Part shown: in pieces, positions 57,045 to 64,000 of the stretch | How positions within the stretch are numbered: position 1 is the first letter of the stretch | Layout: each line of letters opens with the position of its first letter | Assembly (NCBI RefSeq): GCF_019665785.1 | Contig: NZ_CP081149.1 | Coordinates: 620,001 to 684,000 of the forward strand | DNA length: 64,000 bases | Direction: 5' to 3' | Origin: Deefgea piscis | Lineage (GTDB): Bacteria > Pseudomonadota > Gammaproteobacteria > Burkholderiales > Chitinibacteraceae | Translations under genes and position numbers: made by a program | The notes under the pieces: model-generated | What the model was told of the DNA's origin: nothing | Databases searched by the model: none | What the model saw: only the letters and a program-made list of their open reading frames with translations

Positions 57045-57374
57045 ATGAAAATCGAGATCAAAAGCAAAAACATTGACCTGACAGTCAATCAACAGCAGCA
57101 CATTGCTCGGCAAATCGAATTTGGTCTTGGACGCTTGAGTAGCCATATCCGCAAAGTCAGTGTACGCCTGACCGACATTAACGGGCCGCGCGGCGGCGTG
57201 GATCAACACTGCCAACTCATCGTGAGTATGGATCAACTACCGGATGTGTTGATTGAAGATACTGCCAGCGATTTGATCTTTGCGGTGAATCGTGCCGCGG
57301 ATCGCGCCAGCCGTACGGTCAGCCGCAAACTTCGCCAAAATCGTAATTTCGCCCCAACGGCTCAATTGAGCTAA
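57045..57374 (+). CDS. HPF/RaiA-like ribosome-associated protein
   Basis: The 109-residue protein has the S30AE fold pattern: MKIEIKSKNIDLTVNQQQHIARQIEFGLGRL, VSVRLTDINGPRGG and FAVNRAADRASRTVSRKL. Short HPF-type proteins bind the small ribosomal subunit and promote hibernation or block translation in stress. I chose ATG 57045, with GGAG eight bases upstream, over an upstream GTG at 57018. It is first of three plus-strand genes ending in a TerC-family gene. Confidence 0.82.
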   Translation: MKIEIKSKNIDLTVNQQQHIARQIEFGLGRLSSHIRKVSVRLTDINGPRGGVDQHCQLIVSMDQLPDVLIEDTASDLIFAVNRAADRASRTVSRKLRQNRNFAPTAQLS

Positions 57375-57423
57375 ACCGTACTCCCTGAAATACTGCCTTT
57401 TTTGACGCAACTGGAGATCTAAA

Positions 57424-57864
57424 ATGCGCCGTTATTCTGTCAACAGTCATGAAGCTGTATGCCGTTTACTTGCCCTCTCGCTCGTCTCAGATGGCGGTAT
57501 TGATCAATCTGAATTTCAAGCCATACGTGACAGTAAAGTACTCACTCAATTGGGGATTAGCGAACACACGCTTCATGATGTGATGCAAGGGCTTTGCGAT
57601 GACCTGATTCACTATGCTAACGGCCTAAATCAACTGGAGCTCGATGAGGTTTTGATTGATCAATTGCTCGCTGAAATTGACGAGCCACGACTACAAATGA
57701 CCGTACTGCGTGCCATGCTCGGGATCGTGGACGCAGATGGTTGGTTTGCTGATGGTGAAGCCGTTCTAATTGCTCGCGCCATGGCTTGCTGGCAATTTGA
57801 TTGGTTTTCAGTACAACCCATCGTTAGGAATGCAAGTGCTCGACGCAGCGCAATGCGAAGTTGA
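57424..57864 (+). CDS. TerB-like protein
   Basis: The 146-residue protein looks like a TerB/DjlA-type helical bundle: EAVCRLLALSLVSDGGIDQSEFQAI with an acidic metal-binding-like motif near residue 22 and a second copy, RAMLGIVDADGWFADGEAVLI, near residue 97. TerB-domain proteins occur with TerC in tellurite-resistance/metal stress systems. The C-terminus (NASARRSAMRS) is short and basic. It lies 49 bases after the HPF-like gene and 40 before the terC-like gene. Confidence 0.7.
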   Translation: MRRYSVNSHEAVCRLLALSLVSDGGIDQSEFQAIRDSKVLTQLGISEHTLHDVMQGLCDDLIHYANGLNQLELDEVLIDQLLAEIDEPRLQMTVLRAMLGIVDADGWFADGEAVLIARAMACWQFDWFSVQPIVRNASARRSAMRS

Positions 57865-57904
57865 CTAGGTAGTCGTTCTGTAAATTAGGTAAGGAGTGAA
57901 GTAA

Positions 57905-58879
57905 ATGGAATTTTTCATGGTGGTATGGCTAGGACAGCCAGTTTGGTTATGGCTGTCTTTTATCGCCATTGTGTTGGCGCTATTAGTCTTTGATTTGGGC
58001 GTACTGCACAAGGAAGATCACGAAATCGGTGTACGTGAAAGCCTGAAGTTATCCGCTTTCTACATTACAGCTGGCCTGCTGTTTGGCGGATGGATCTGGT
58101 GGTACTTGGGTTCGGTCTCTGGTATGGAATATTTCACCGGTTTTTTGATCGAAAAGAGTTTATCGCTAGACAATGTATTTGTGATTTCCCTGATCTTTAC
58201 TTACTTTGCGATACCCCGTATTTATCAACACCGAGTTTTGTTCTGGGGCATTCTGGGTGTTATCGTTTTACGTGCGATCATGATCGGCGTAGGGGCAACA
58301 CTGGTCGCGGAATATTACTGGACACTCTACATTTTTGCCGTGTTCCTCATTTTTACCGGCTTAAAAATGTTGTTTGCCAGCGAACAAGCCACTGACATGA
58401 GCAAAAATCCACTACTCAACTTTTTACGACGTCATATGCGCGTGACGGATCAGTTGCACGGCCAGCAGTTTTTTGTTCGAGCACCTGCGGTGGAAGGGCG
58501 CGAAAAAACAGTATTGTGGGCTACTCCGCTGTTTCTAGCACTAGTTATGATCGAGATTGTGGACCTAGTTTTTGCTGTAGATAGCGTGCCAGCAATTTTT
58601 GCAATAACCACCGACCCATTTATTGTCTACACCTCGAATATCTTTGCTATTTTAGGTTTGCGAGCGCTGTATTTCGCATTGGCAGCAGTGATTCACCGCT
58701 TCCATTATCTAAAGTACGCGCTCGCTTTGGTGTTAGTGTTCATTGGCTCGAAGATCTTTTTGGGTGATTTTGTATTCGATGGCAAAGTACCACCGGTCTT
58801 ATCATTGGCGGTGACTTTTGGACTACTGGCAGCGGGGGTACTGTTCTCTCTATGGAAAACTCGAGATACAGGGGAGTAA
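57905..58879 (+). CDS. TerC/Alx-family membrane protein
   Basis: The 324-residue protein has about nine transmembrane segments and the family residues VFDLGVLHKEDHEIGVRESL near 30, EKSLSLDNVFVISLIFTYF near 80 and IEIVDLVFAVDSVPAIFAIT near 215, with the membrane-buried acidic residues of the TerC core. The family is linked to manganese export (Alx/MntP-like roles) and tellurite resistance. GTAAGGAGTGAAGTAA precedes ATG 57905. Confidence 0.92.
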   Translation: MEFFMVVWLGQPVWLWLSFIAIVLALLVFDLGVLHKEDHEIGVRESLKLSAFYITAGLLFGGWIWWYLGSVSGMEYFTGFLIEKSLSLDNVFVISLIFTYFAIPRIYQHRVLFWGILGVIVLRAIMIGVGATLVAEYYWTLYIFAVFLIFTGLKMLFASEQATDMSKNPLLNFLRRHMRVTDQLHGQQFFVRAPAVEGREKTVLWATPLFLALVMIEIVDLVFAVDSVPAIFAITTDPFIVYTSNIFAILGLRALYFALAAVIHRFHYLKYALALVLVFIGSKIFLGDFVFDGKVPPVLSLAVTFGLLAAGVLFSLWKTRDTGE

Positions 58880-59262
58880 AATCTGACTAAGTTAGAGAAG
58901 ATAAGCGACGTAATCAATAGTTCACTTTACTGTAGTGGTTTAATGATTTTGGATATTTAACTATAGGGGTTGATTAGTTCGTTAAGGCCGAACAGCACTG
59001 GCACAAGTCAGAAATATTGAAGGCAGCAACCAGATGGTTTGCTGCCTCTCATTTTTCACCCATCGGTATCGATATTTCGGCCAAAGCGGACTTTCTAGTT
59101 TTATTGTGTGGACGGACATTGCTTCAAACTTTGATGTCCATATTTTCCTGTTCCCCTCATTACGCTCCAAATGCTTTCATGCGGCTGTCAGCTCGTCAAC
59201 ATTCTAGCCACAATGCCCTGCGGCGACGATTTATTAAGTCAGATGCGTTCACTATGTCGCAT
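58880..59262. other. Gap between the TerC-family gene and the nucleotidase terminator
   Basis: About 380 bases without a supportable gene. It holds a bulged hairpin, AGGCAGCAACC (59021-59031) against GGTTTGCTGCCT (59036-59047), followed by CTCATTTTTC, which may be a weak terminator. The 59080-59200 stretch resembles decayed coding sequence on both strands, but no frame has a ribosome binding site or a domain I recognise. Confidence 0.4.
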
Positions 59263-59288
59263 AAAAAAACCGCCCAAAATCTGGGCGG
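59263..59288 (-). terminator. Intrinsic terminator of the 5'-nucleotidase gene
   Basis: On the minus strand CCGCCCA, loop GATTT, TGGGCGG and seven T (complement of 59263-59269). It follows the stop at 59310. Confidence 0.93.
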
Positions 59289-59309
59289 CTGTTAACGAAT
59301 TAAGTTGGA

Positions 59310-61064
59310 TTACTTAATTTTCACCACGCGATTGAGTGTAGGCACGGCAAGGTTAGGATTGGCTTTGATATACGCTTCGAACGCATCAACATCTTGCGCA
59401 CCGCCAAGGATATTCGTGCCTTTGGTGAGCACGGTAAAACCATCGCCGCCGGACGCAAGATAATTATTCACCGTCACCCGGTAATTGAGCACACTGGAAA
59501 TCGCCACGCCATTGAGCTTGATGCTGGCGGCATCGACTTTTTGCCCCGCCGCCAGCGTTGAATCCCAGCTGTAACTAAAACCATTGGAGACCAGCAAAAT
59601 ACGGTTAAATGGCTGATTATTGCTGTAGCCCATAAATTGCTGTTCGAGCATTTCCTTGATTTGCGCACCATTGAGCGTCATCGATACCAAAGTATTGCCA
59701 AACGGTTGCACGGTGAAGAGCTGGCCATAAGTCACTTGCGCGGCGACCGGTATTAAATCAGCACGCACGCCGCCCGGATTCATAAACGCAATTTGCGCTG
59801 CGCCCATGTTGGCGGGGGTGGTGGCGGCCAATTGCGAATCGGCAATCACATCGCCCAGAGTGCTTTCACCGGCGGGATTGGTGGTTTTAAGCAAAGCACC
59901 GGCAATCGTACCCACAATGCGATTTTCCAGTGGTGTAACCAGCGCATCGTATTTGGTGATGATTGCAGTTTGTACAGCGTCTTTAGCGACATCATTCGTC
60001 ACGACGATGTTTTTCGCCGATGATTTAATCACATCGCGCGTTTTAGGATCTAATGTCAGATCGATCTCAGAAATAACTCGGCCATATTGATTGGCGCTGG
60101 TGACCAATTTGCCATTAATTTGGCAGTTATACGCTTGATGCGTGTGGCCAGAAACCACGGCATCTACCGCCGGATCAAGGCGTTTCACGATGTCGACAAT
60201 CGCGCCCGATACGCCTTTGCATTCGTTCAAACCGCCAAGCTGCGTGCCACCTTCGTGCACCAACACCACAATGGCCTCGATGCCTTGTGTTTTAAGCTTA
60301 GGCACCAGTGCATTGACGGTGTCGGCTTCATCTTTAAACGTTAAGCCCGCCACGCCTGATGGCGTCACAATGCCCGGTGTGTTTTTAAGCGTCATGCCAA
60401 TAAATGCGACTTTAACGCCGCTAAATTCTTTGACTTGATATTCGGGAAAGAGTGTTTTCCCCGATTTGCTATCAACGACATTCGCCGCTAAAAATTTAAA
60501 CTTTGCACCGCCAAATGTCGTTCCCGCTTTGCAGCCATCTGTTGGATGGCAACCGCCGCTTTGCATCCGCAATAGCTCGGTACTGCCTTCGTCAAACTCA
60601 TGATTGCCAACCGCGTTGAGCTCCAACCCCATTTCATTCATGGCTTCAATCGTTGGTTCGTCGTGAAACAGCGCCGATAGCAGCGGGCTAGCGCCAATTA
60701 AATCGCCAGCGGAAACAATAATATTATTCGGGTTTTTGGCTTTCAGCGTTTTTAGCCATGTTGCCAGATATTCGCTACCCCCTGCGGCGACCTTGATGGT
60801 TTTAGTTGCATCGGCAGGATCGGGAATCGTTACCGTGCCACCAGGTTTTAGATTGCCATGAAAATCATTAATCGCCAGCATTTTAACTTCAATCGGCGCC
60901 GTATTAACCACCGGTATGGGAGTCGGTGTTGCAGAAGCAGGCGTTGTTGTTGCGGCTGGTGTTGTCAGCGTCGGATCAGTGAATGAGCCGCCACCACAAG
61001 CGCTTAAAAACAGCGGCATGGCGCAAATTGCCAGTACCGCTTGAACAGAAGCACGAATTTTCAT
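59310..61064 (-). CDS. Periplasmic 5'-nucleotidase/metallophosphatase lipoprotein (UshA-like)
   Basis: The 584-residue protein has a lipoprotein signal (FLSACGGG lipobox near residue 23), a Thr/Pro-rich linker, then the calcineurin-like phosphatase domain with INDFHGNL, SAGDLIGASPLLSAL, VGNHEFDEG and VSGHTHQAYNC as di-metal ligands, and a 5'-nucleotidase C-terminal domain. UshA-type enzymes hydrolyse external nucleotides for uptake. The ATG at 61064 with GAGG upstream is preferred to a GTG at 61073. Confidence 0.92.
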   Translation of the reverse strand: MKIRASVQAVLAICAMPLFLSACGGGSFTDPTLTTPAATTTPASATPTPIPVVNTAPIEVKMLAINDFHGNLKPGGTVTIPDPADATKTIKVAAGGSEYLATWLKTLKAKNPNNIIVSAGDLIGASPLLSALFHDEPTIEAMNEMGLELNAVGNHEFDEGSTELLRMQSGGCHPTDGCKAGTTFGGAKFKFLAANVVDSKSGKTLFPEYQVKEFSGVKVAFIGMTLKNTPGIVTPSGVAGLTFKDEADTVNALVPKLKTQGIEAIVVLVHEGGTQLGGLNECKGVSGAIVDIVKRLDPAVDAVVSGHTHQAYNCQINGKLVTSANQYGRVISEIDLTLDPKTRDVIKSSAKNIVVTNDVAKDAVQTAIITKYDALVTPLENRIVGTIAGALLKTTNPAGESTLGDVIADSQLAATTPANMGAAQIAFMNPGGVRADLIPVAAQVTYGQLFTVQPFGNTLVSMTLNGAQIKEMLEQQFMGYSNNQPFNRILLVSNGFSYSWDSTLAAGQKVDAASIKLNGVAISSVLNYRVTVNNYLASGGDGFTVLTKGTNILGGAQDVDAFEAYIKANPNLAVPTLNRVVKIK

Positions 61065-61205
61065 TGCATTCACCTCGTAAGAATTGAGGAGAGCATAAGC
61101 TTACATTCTTTCAGTTTAGATACGGCAAGGTGAAGTTTTTGTTAAGCTCTTTTTGAAACTGTCGGCCTCGTGAGGCAAGCAAAACAAACTAGTGGGAACT
61201 GTAGA

Positions 61206-61229
61206 TGCGATTAGCGCAGCGTAATCGCA
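61206..61229. repeat. 8-bp inverted repeat after the TRIC-family gene
   Basis: TGCGATTA (61206-61213) and TAATCGCA (61222-61229) are perfect complements around an 8-base loop, 33 bases beyond the TRIC stop. No T-run follows, so any terminator role is uncertain. Confidence 0.5.
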
Positions 61230-61261
61230 GGTATGAATTGATTGAGATTAATCGACTGAGA

Positions 61262-61876
61262 TCAATGCATATCGTGTCGATAATTAAATGCTGGGAGTCG
61301 CCAGCCGCGTTTGAGGGCGGTGAGTCTTAGTAGTAGGCCAAGGGCGAAGCAGGCGGCGACGTTGAGGTCGTGGTCGATTTTGAGTGTGAATAGGCCGATA
61401 TACAATAAGCCGACCAGCATCGAGACGCTGGCGTAGAGCTCGCGCAGAAAAACGATAGGTACTCGGTTGCAGAGCATATCGCGCAAGATGCCGCCGGCAA
61501 TACCGGTGATCATGCCAGATAATAAAACGATCAGTGGGTGGTAGTTCATCTCCAAAGCCACGTCGCAGCCGATGATGGTAAAGGCGATAAGGCCAAGGGC
61601 GTCGAGGAACATAAATAGCCGATTGAGGCGCTTCATATGGCGGCTAATCAAGACGGCGGCGATGCCGCTGGCGATCACTAAAGCGACGTATTCAGGATGC
61701 TGCGTCCACGCGATGGGGTAGCGGCCCAGCAAAATATCGCGCACCGTGCCGCCGCCTAAGGCAGTTAAAAAAGCGATCACCGATACGCCAAAGATATCCA
61801 TATTGCGCCGGCCAGCGGCCAAGGCGCCGGTCATGGCTTCGGCCGAAATAGCCAATAAATAGATTAACGTGAGCAT
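61262..61876 (-). CDS. TRIC-family (UPF0126/YadS-like) membrane protein
   Basis: The 204-residue protein has seven hydrophobic segments in two similar halves, each with the family motif: TALGGGTVRDILLGRYPIAW near residue 40 and TGIAGGILRDMLCNRVPIVF near residue 125. The twin GGG/R-D pattern defines bacterial TRIC-type channels. I chose the ATG at 61876; the open frame extends 64 codons upstream, but that part is the riboswitch leader. Control by a glycine riboswitch suggests glycine transport or a role in coping with excess glycine, which is inference. Confidence 0.9.
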   Translation of the reverse strand: MLTLIYLLAISAEAMTGALAAGRRNMDIFGVSVIAFLTALGGGTVRDILLGRYPIAWTQHPEYVALVIASGIAAVLISRHMKRLNRLFMFLDALGLIAFTIIGCDVALEMNYHPLIVLLSGMITGIAGGILRDMLCNRVPIVFLRELYASVSMLVGLLYIGLFTLKIDHDLNVAACFALGLLLRLTALKRGWRLPAFNYRHDMH

Positions 61877-61970
61877 GGGCGAACTCGCTCTTTGCTGCTT
61901 GGGGTAGTTTGCTGCGGATAGATTGCGGACAAGGTGGGCTCCTAGCGTAAATTCCAAGTTTTGGAATAGC

Positions 61971-62145
61971 CTCTCCCTTTGTCCTTTTACCTGAGAGTTG
62001 CGTGGCGGGTGCCACTTGCCCCTTCGGTGGGTTGCGCTGGGCAACCGCTCTCCAATTGGCTGAATCAAAATTCCTGCGGTACATGGGCCTGAGCGATTCT
62101 GGGAGCTTGCGTCTTCGGCGAAGGCAGATGCCTTTCTCTCCCGCG
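61971..62145 (-). promoter_or_regulatory. Tandem glycine riboswitch
   Basis: On the minus strand two glycine-aptamer units follow each other. Aptamer I (62145 to about 62071) has GGGAGAGA, CGCCGAAG and GCTCAGG. Aptamer II (about 62053 to 61971) has GGAGAGC, CACCGAAGGGGCAA, then CTCTCAGGTAAAAGGACA and closing GGGAGAG. These are the conserved gcvT-motif elements. Transcription would begin near 62149, four bases before aptamer I. An ATTCCA/TGGAAT hairpin (about 61951-61967) just after aptamer II may be the expression platform. Confidence 0.93.
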
Positions 62146-62155
62146 AGGAGGGGCG

Positions 62156-62184
62156 ATGCTAACGCTAAAGCGAGGACGAGTCAA
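62156..62184 (-). promoter_or_regulatory. Promoter of the riboswitch-TRIC transcript
   Basis: On the minus strand TTGACT (complement of 62179-62184), 17 bases, TAGCAT (complement of 62156-62161). The predicted start point near 62149 falls directly at the first aptamer. Confidence 0.72.
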
Positions 62185-62332
62185 TTTCAGCGTCGCCAGA
62201 ATTGCCGGCAGTTAAATGCGGATTTCATCGTGATGAATAGTGAATTACTGGATTTAAAAATAGGCGTATCAAATGCATTTAGATCATTGTGGCGTTGTCA
62301 CATTGCATCCGTATGCTGGCTGTAGTGCGCTT

Positions 62333-62367
62333 AATTACGCTTGTTGTAGGAATTTCGCTGCGTAATT
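62333..62367. repeat. AATTACGC/GCGTAATT inverted repeat upstream of the GcvR-like gene
   Basis: Perfect 8-base arms at 62333-62340 and 62360-62367 lie in the divergent control region, 71 bases before the GcvR-like start. It could be an operator or a short hairpin in the leader. No known regulator consensus is matched. The remaining 62185-62438 sequence shows no further gene. Confidence 0.4.
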
Positions 62368-62438
62368 CGGGTAATTGTTAGTTTGGCTTTAGAAATCGGC
62401 TAAGCTAAGTCTCTATGGTGATTTGGCAAAGGTAGATC

Positions 62439-62945
62439 ATGAATAATGTATTGATTGTTTCAGTGATTGGTCCAGATCGTTCGGGTTTGGTTGAGCAATT
62501 GGCGGCAACGATTGCAGCTAAAAATGGCAATTGGCTGGAGTCTTCATTTTCTCGTTTGGCTGGCCAGTTTTCTGGAATTGTTAAAGTTGCCGTTACTGGT
62601 GCGGGTGAAGAGGTGTTATTGGCTTTGCAGCAAATCGCCGGTTTAGATATTCGTGGTGTATTGGATATTGAGCGAGAAGAAACGGCAATCATTTCGCAAA
62701 GCGTGGAATTAAGTTTAATTGGGCATGATCGGGTTGGGATTGTTAAAGATGTGGCGACGATTTTGGCGCGGTTTGCAGTGAATATTGAAAAACTCGAAAC
62801 ATGGTTATCGAGTGCTGCGATGTCGGGTGAAATGATGTTTCATGCGCAATTAATCTTATCTGCGCCGTTGGACGTCGATTTAGACCAAGTGCATCGCCAA
62901 TTGGAATGTATTGCCGATGATTTAATGGTGGAGTGGACTGACTAA
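62439..62945 (+). CDS. gcvR: GcvR-like double ACT-domain regulator
   Basis: The 168-residue protein consists of two ACT domains: LIVSVIGPDRSGLVEQLAATIAAKNGNWLESSFSRLAGQF (about 4-45) and ELSLIGHDRVGIVKDVATILARF (about 90-113). In E. coli GcvR, a glycine-responsive ACT protein, binds GcvA and restrains the glycine cleavage operon. Here it is divergent from the riboswitch-controlled TRIC gene, giving a glycine-themed pair. AAAGGTAGATC precedes the ATG. Its last base overlaps the next gene. Confidence 0.82.
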   Translation: MNNVLIVSVIGPDRSGLVEQLAATIAAKNGNWLESSFSRLAGQFSGIVKVAVTGAGEEVLLALQQIAGLDIRGVLDIEREETAIISQSVELSLIGHDRVGIVKDVATILARFAVNIEKLETWLSSAAMSGEMMFHAQLILSAPLDVDLDQVHRQLECIADDLMVEWTD

Positions 62946-63904
62946 TGTCCCGTTTACGTTGCTTTGCGCTGCTGCTATTTTTTATTGCTTCCTCCGTTAT
63001 GGCTTTTCCCTTAGTGATTGTGGTGGAGAGTTATCATCCTGAAAATGATTGGGATAAAGCGTATTTAAATGGTTTACGCAGTAAATTGGATGGCGTTGCA
63101 GAACTGGACTTTATTGCTTTGGATACCAAACGTTTGCCCACTAGCGCGCATTTGGAACAAGCTGATTTGGCTTTTTATGAAATTCAGCAAAAAAAGCCCG
63201 ATTTAGTGATCTTGGGTGATGATGCCGCCTTGGCTCTATTGGGGCCAAGATTGGCTCGAATGAAAATGCCAGTGGTATTTTTAGGCATTAATGCGGATCC
63301 GGCGCAGTATTTTGGCGGTAAATTACCCGAGCATATTACTGGGGTGATAGAGCGGCCGTTGTACCAGCAAAACTTTAATTTGATCCGCGAGTTATTACCG
63401 CATGCCAAGCGCATTTTGGTGTTATTAGATCAAGATCGATCGGCATATTTTTTACAGACGGATATTCAACGTTTAAAACGCAATGATATTGATGTGGTGC
63501 TGGTGAGTAATTATTCGATTTGGCAAAATAAAGTGATGAATGCCAATTTGCAATACGATGCAATCGTAATAGGGACTTATCAAGCCTTAATTGGCGCCGA
63601 TGCCCAGCATGTGAATGCCGATGAAGTGATGGCGTGGACGCGCGCGCACAGTCCGGTGCCCATTTTTGGCTTTTGGGATTTTGCCATTAGTCGGCAGGCG
63701 GCAGCGGGCGGCATGGTGTTATCGGGCTTTGAGCATGGTGCAATGGCAGGCAGCATGGCGCGTTCGATATTAAAAAATCCTCAGCTATCACTGCCGGTAC
63801 GCCAAAGTGACCACGGCCATCTAATATTCAGCCGAACACAGGCGAGCTACTGGAAAATTCAAATTCCCAATAAATTGAGTAAACGAGTGAGTTGGCTGCC
63901 TTAA
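62945..63904 (+). CDS. Periplasmic binding protein, ABC-type, orphan
   Basis: The 319-residue protein has a signal peptide (about 1-20, ends VMA) and a type I periplasmic-binding fold: LVIVVESYHPENDWDKAYLNGL, KPDLVILGDDAALALLG, PVVFLGINADP and YDAIVIGTYQAL. It resembles the uncharacterised ABC substrate-binding group (PF04392-like), which also supplies sensor domains of signalling proteins. No permease or ATPase follows in the window. It overlaps the GcvR-like stop by one base (TAATG), so both are likely co-expressed. Confidence 0.78.
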   Translation: MSRLRCFALLLFFIASSVMAFPLVIVVESYHPENDWDKAYLNGLRSKLDGVAELDFIALDTKRLPTSAHLEQADLAFYEIQQKKPDLVILGDDAALALLGPRLARMKMPVVFLGINADPAQYFGGKLPEHITGVIERPLYQQNFNLIRELLPHAKRILVLLDQDRSAYFLQTDIQRLKRNDIDVVLVSNYSIWQNKVMNANLQYDAIVIGTYQALIGADAQHVNADEVMAWTRAHSPVPIFGFWDFAISRQAAAGGMVLSGFEHGAMAGSMARSILKNPQLSLPVRQSDHGHLIFSRTQASYWKIQIPNKLSKRVSWLP

Positions 63905-63920
63905 TTTTAAAACCTTTAAG

Positions 63921-63975
63921 TATGGGTATGTGAAGATAAGTCTTTTTATTAATGGCTTATCTTAATATACCTATA
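63921..63975. repeat. GGGTAT...ATACCT palindrome, copy 4
   Basis: Outer arms TATGGGTAT (63921-63929) and ATACCTATA (63967-63975) pair with one mismatch (G-T); inside, AGATAAG (about 63934-63940) pairs with CTTATCT (about 63956-63962). It starts 17 bases after the stop of the binding-protein gene and has the architecture of the copies at 1591, 18530 and 51324. Confidence 0.6.
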
Positions 63976-64000
63976 GATATAAGAGGTTTTAATTGCGTGC

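Noticed and set aside
58982..59295. Overlapping short frames on both strands after the TerC-family gene
   Set aside because: They may be decayed coding sequence, but no intact start, ribosome binding site or known family supports a gene.
61692..62325. Frames on both strands across the glycine riboswitch
   Set aside because: They translate the structured aptamers; the RNA motif explains the sequence conservation.

Overview
The window looks like a stretch of a betaproteobacterial chromosome, most likely from Neisseriales (a relative of Chromobacteriaceae/Chitinibacteraceae). Grounds are the complete beta/gamma-type dcw cluster, the rpmH-dnaA-dnaN-gyrB origin neighbourhood, the Gram-negative envelope genes (lpxC, msbA, LPS core glycosyltransferases) and moderate GC. 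The assignment rests on gene content only; no 16S gene is present and the genus is not determined.

Layout. 1-4.5 kb: start of rsmD on the minus strand, then ftsY-ftsE-ftsX and rpoH, the last preceded by a perfect CIRCE (HrcA operator). 4.5-23.8 kb: a small two-helix membrane protein gene on the minus strand, phased MraZ boxes, and the division/wall cluster mraZ-rsmH-ftsL-ftsI-murE-murF-mraY-murD-ftsW-murG-murC-ddl-ftsQ-ftsA-ftsZ-lpxC, followed by rsmE. Most neighbouring genes overlap by 1-10 bases, which implies translational coupling; MurG carries an unusual N-terminal membrane anchor. 24-29.6 kb: lipid A flippase msbA, three LPS-core-type glycosyltransferases on the minus strand and a divergent O-antigen-ligase-like gene with a long leader. 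29.5-40.6 kb: metX-metW, a series of accessory enzymes (Gfo/Idh oxidoreductase, Imm33-type orphan, M14 carboxypeptidase, hemerythrin, dienelactone hydrolase, GNAT, AlkD-like) and purine genes purC, purK, purE. 40.7-45.7 kb: an archaic chaperone-usher (spore-coat-U) pilus cluster abutting mnmE. 45.7-55.2 kb: mnmE, yidC, yidD, rnpA, rpmH (minus strand) and, divergent, dnaA-dnaN-gyrB. 55.2-56 kb: a scar with a REP-like palindrome and an IS4-family transposase remnant. 56-58.9 kb: NhaR-type LysR regulator divergent from HPF-like, TerB-like and TerC-family genes. 59-64 kb: a periplasmic 5'-nucleotidase lipoprotein, a TRIC-family membrane protein behind a tandem glycine riboswitch, a divergent GcvR-like ACT protein, and an orphan periplasmic binding protein.

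Most of the window is conserved housekeeping sequence. The parts that most repay a second look are regulatory or small: the CIRCE on rpoH, the glycine riboswitch/TRIC/GcvR divergon, two terminator-anchored sRNA candidates (before mraZ and before the pilus cluster), a family of GGGTAT...ATACCC palindromes in four intergenic gaps, the membrane-anchored MurG, the small secreted protein at the head of the pilus cluster, and two 56-residue proteins. I did not see a defence island, CRISPR array, prophage or tRNA/rRNA gene.
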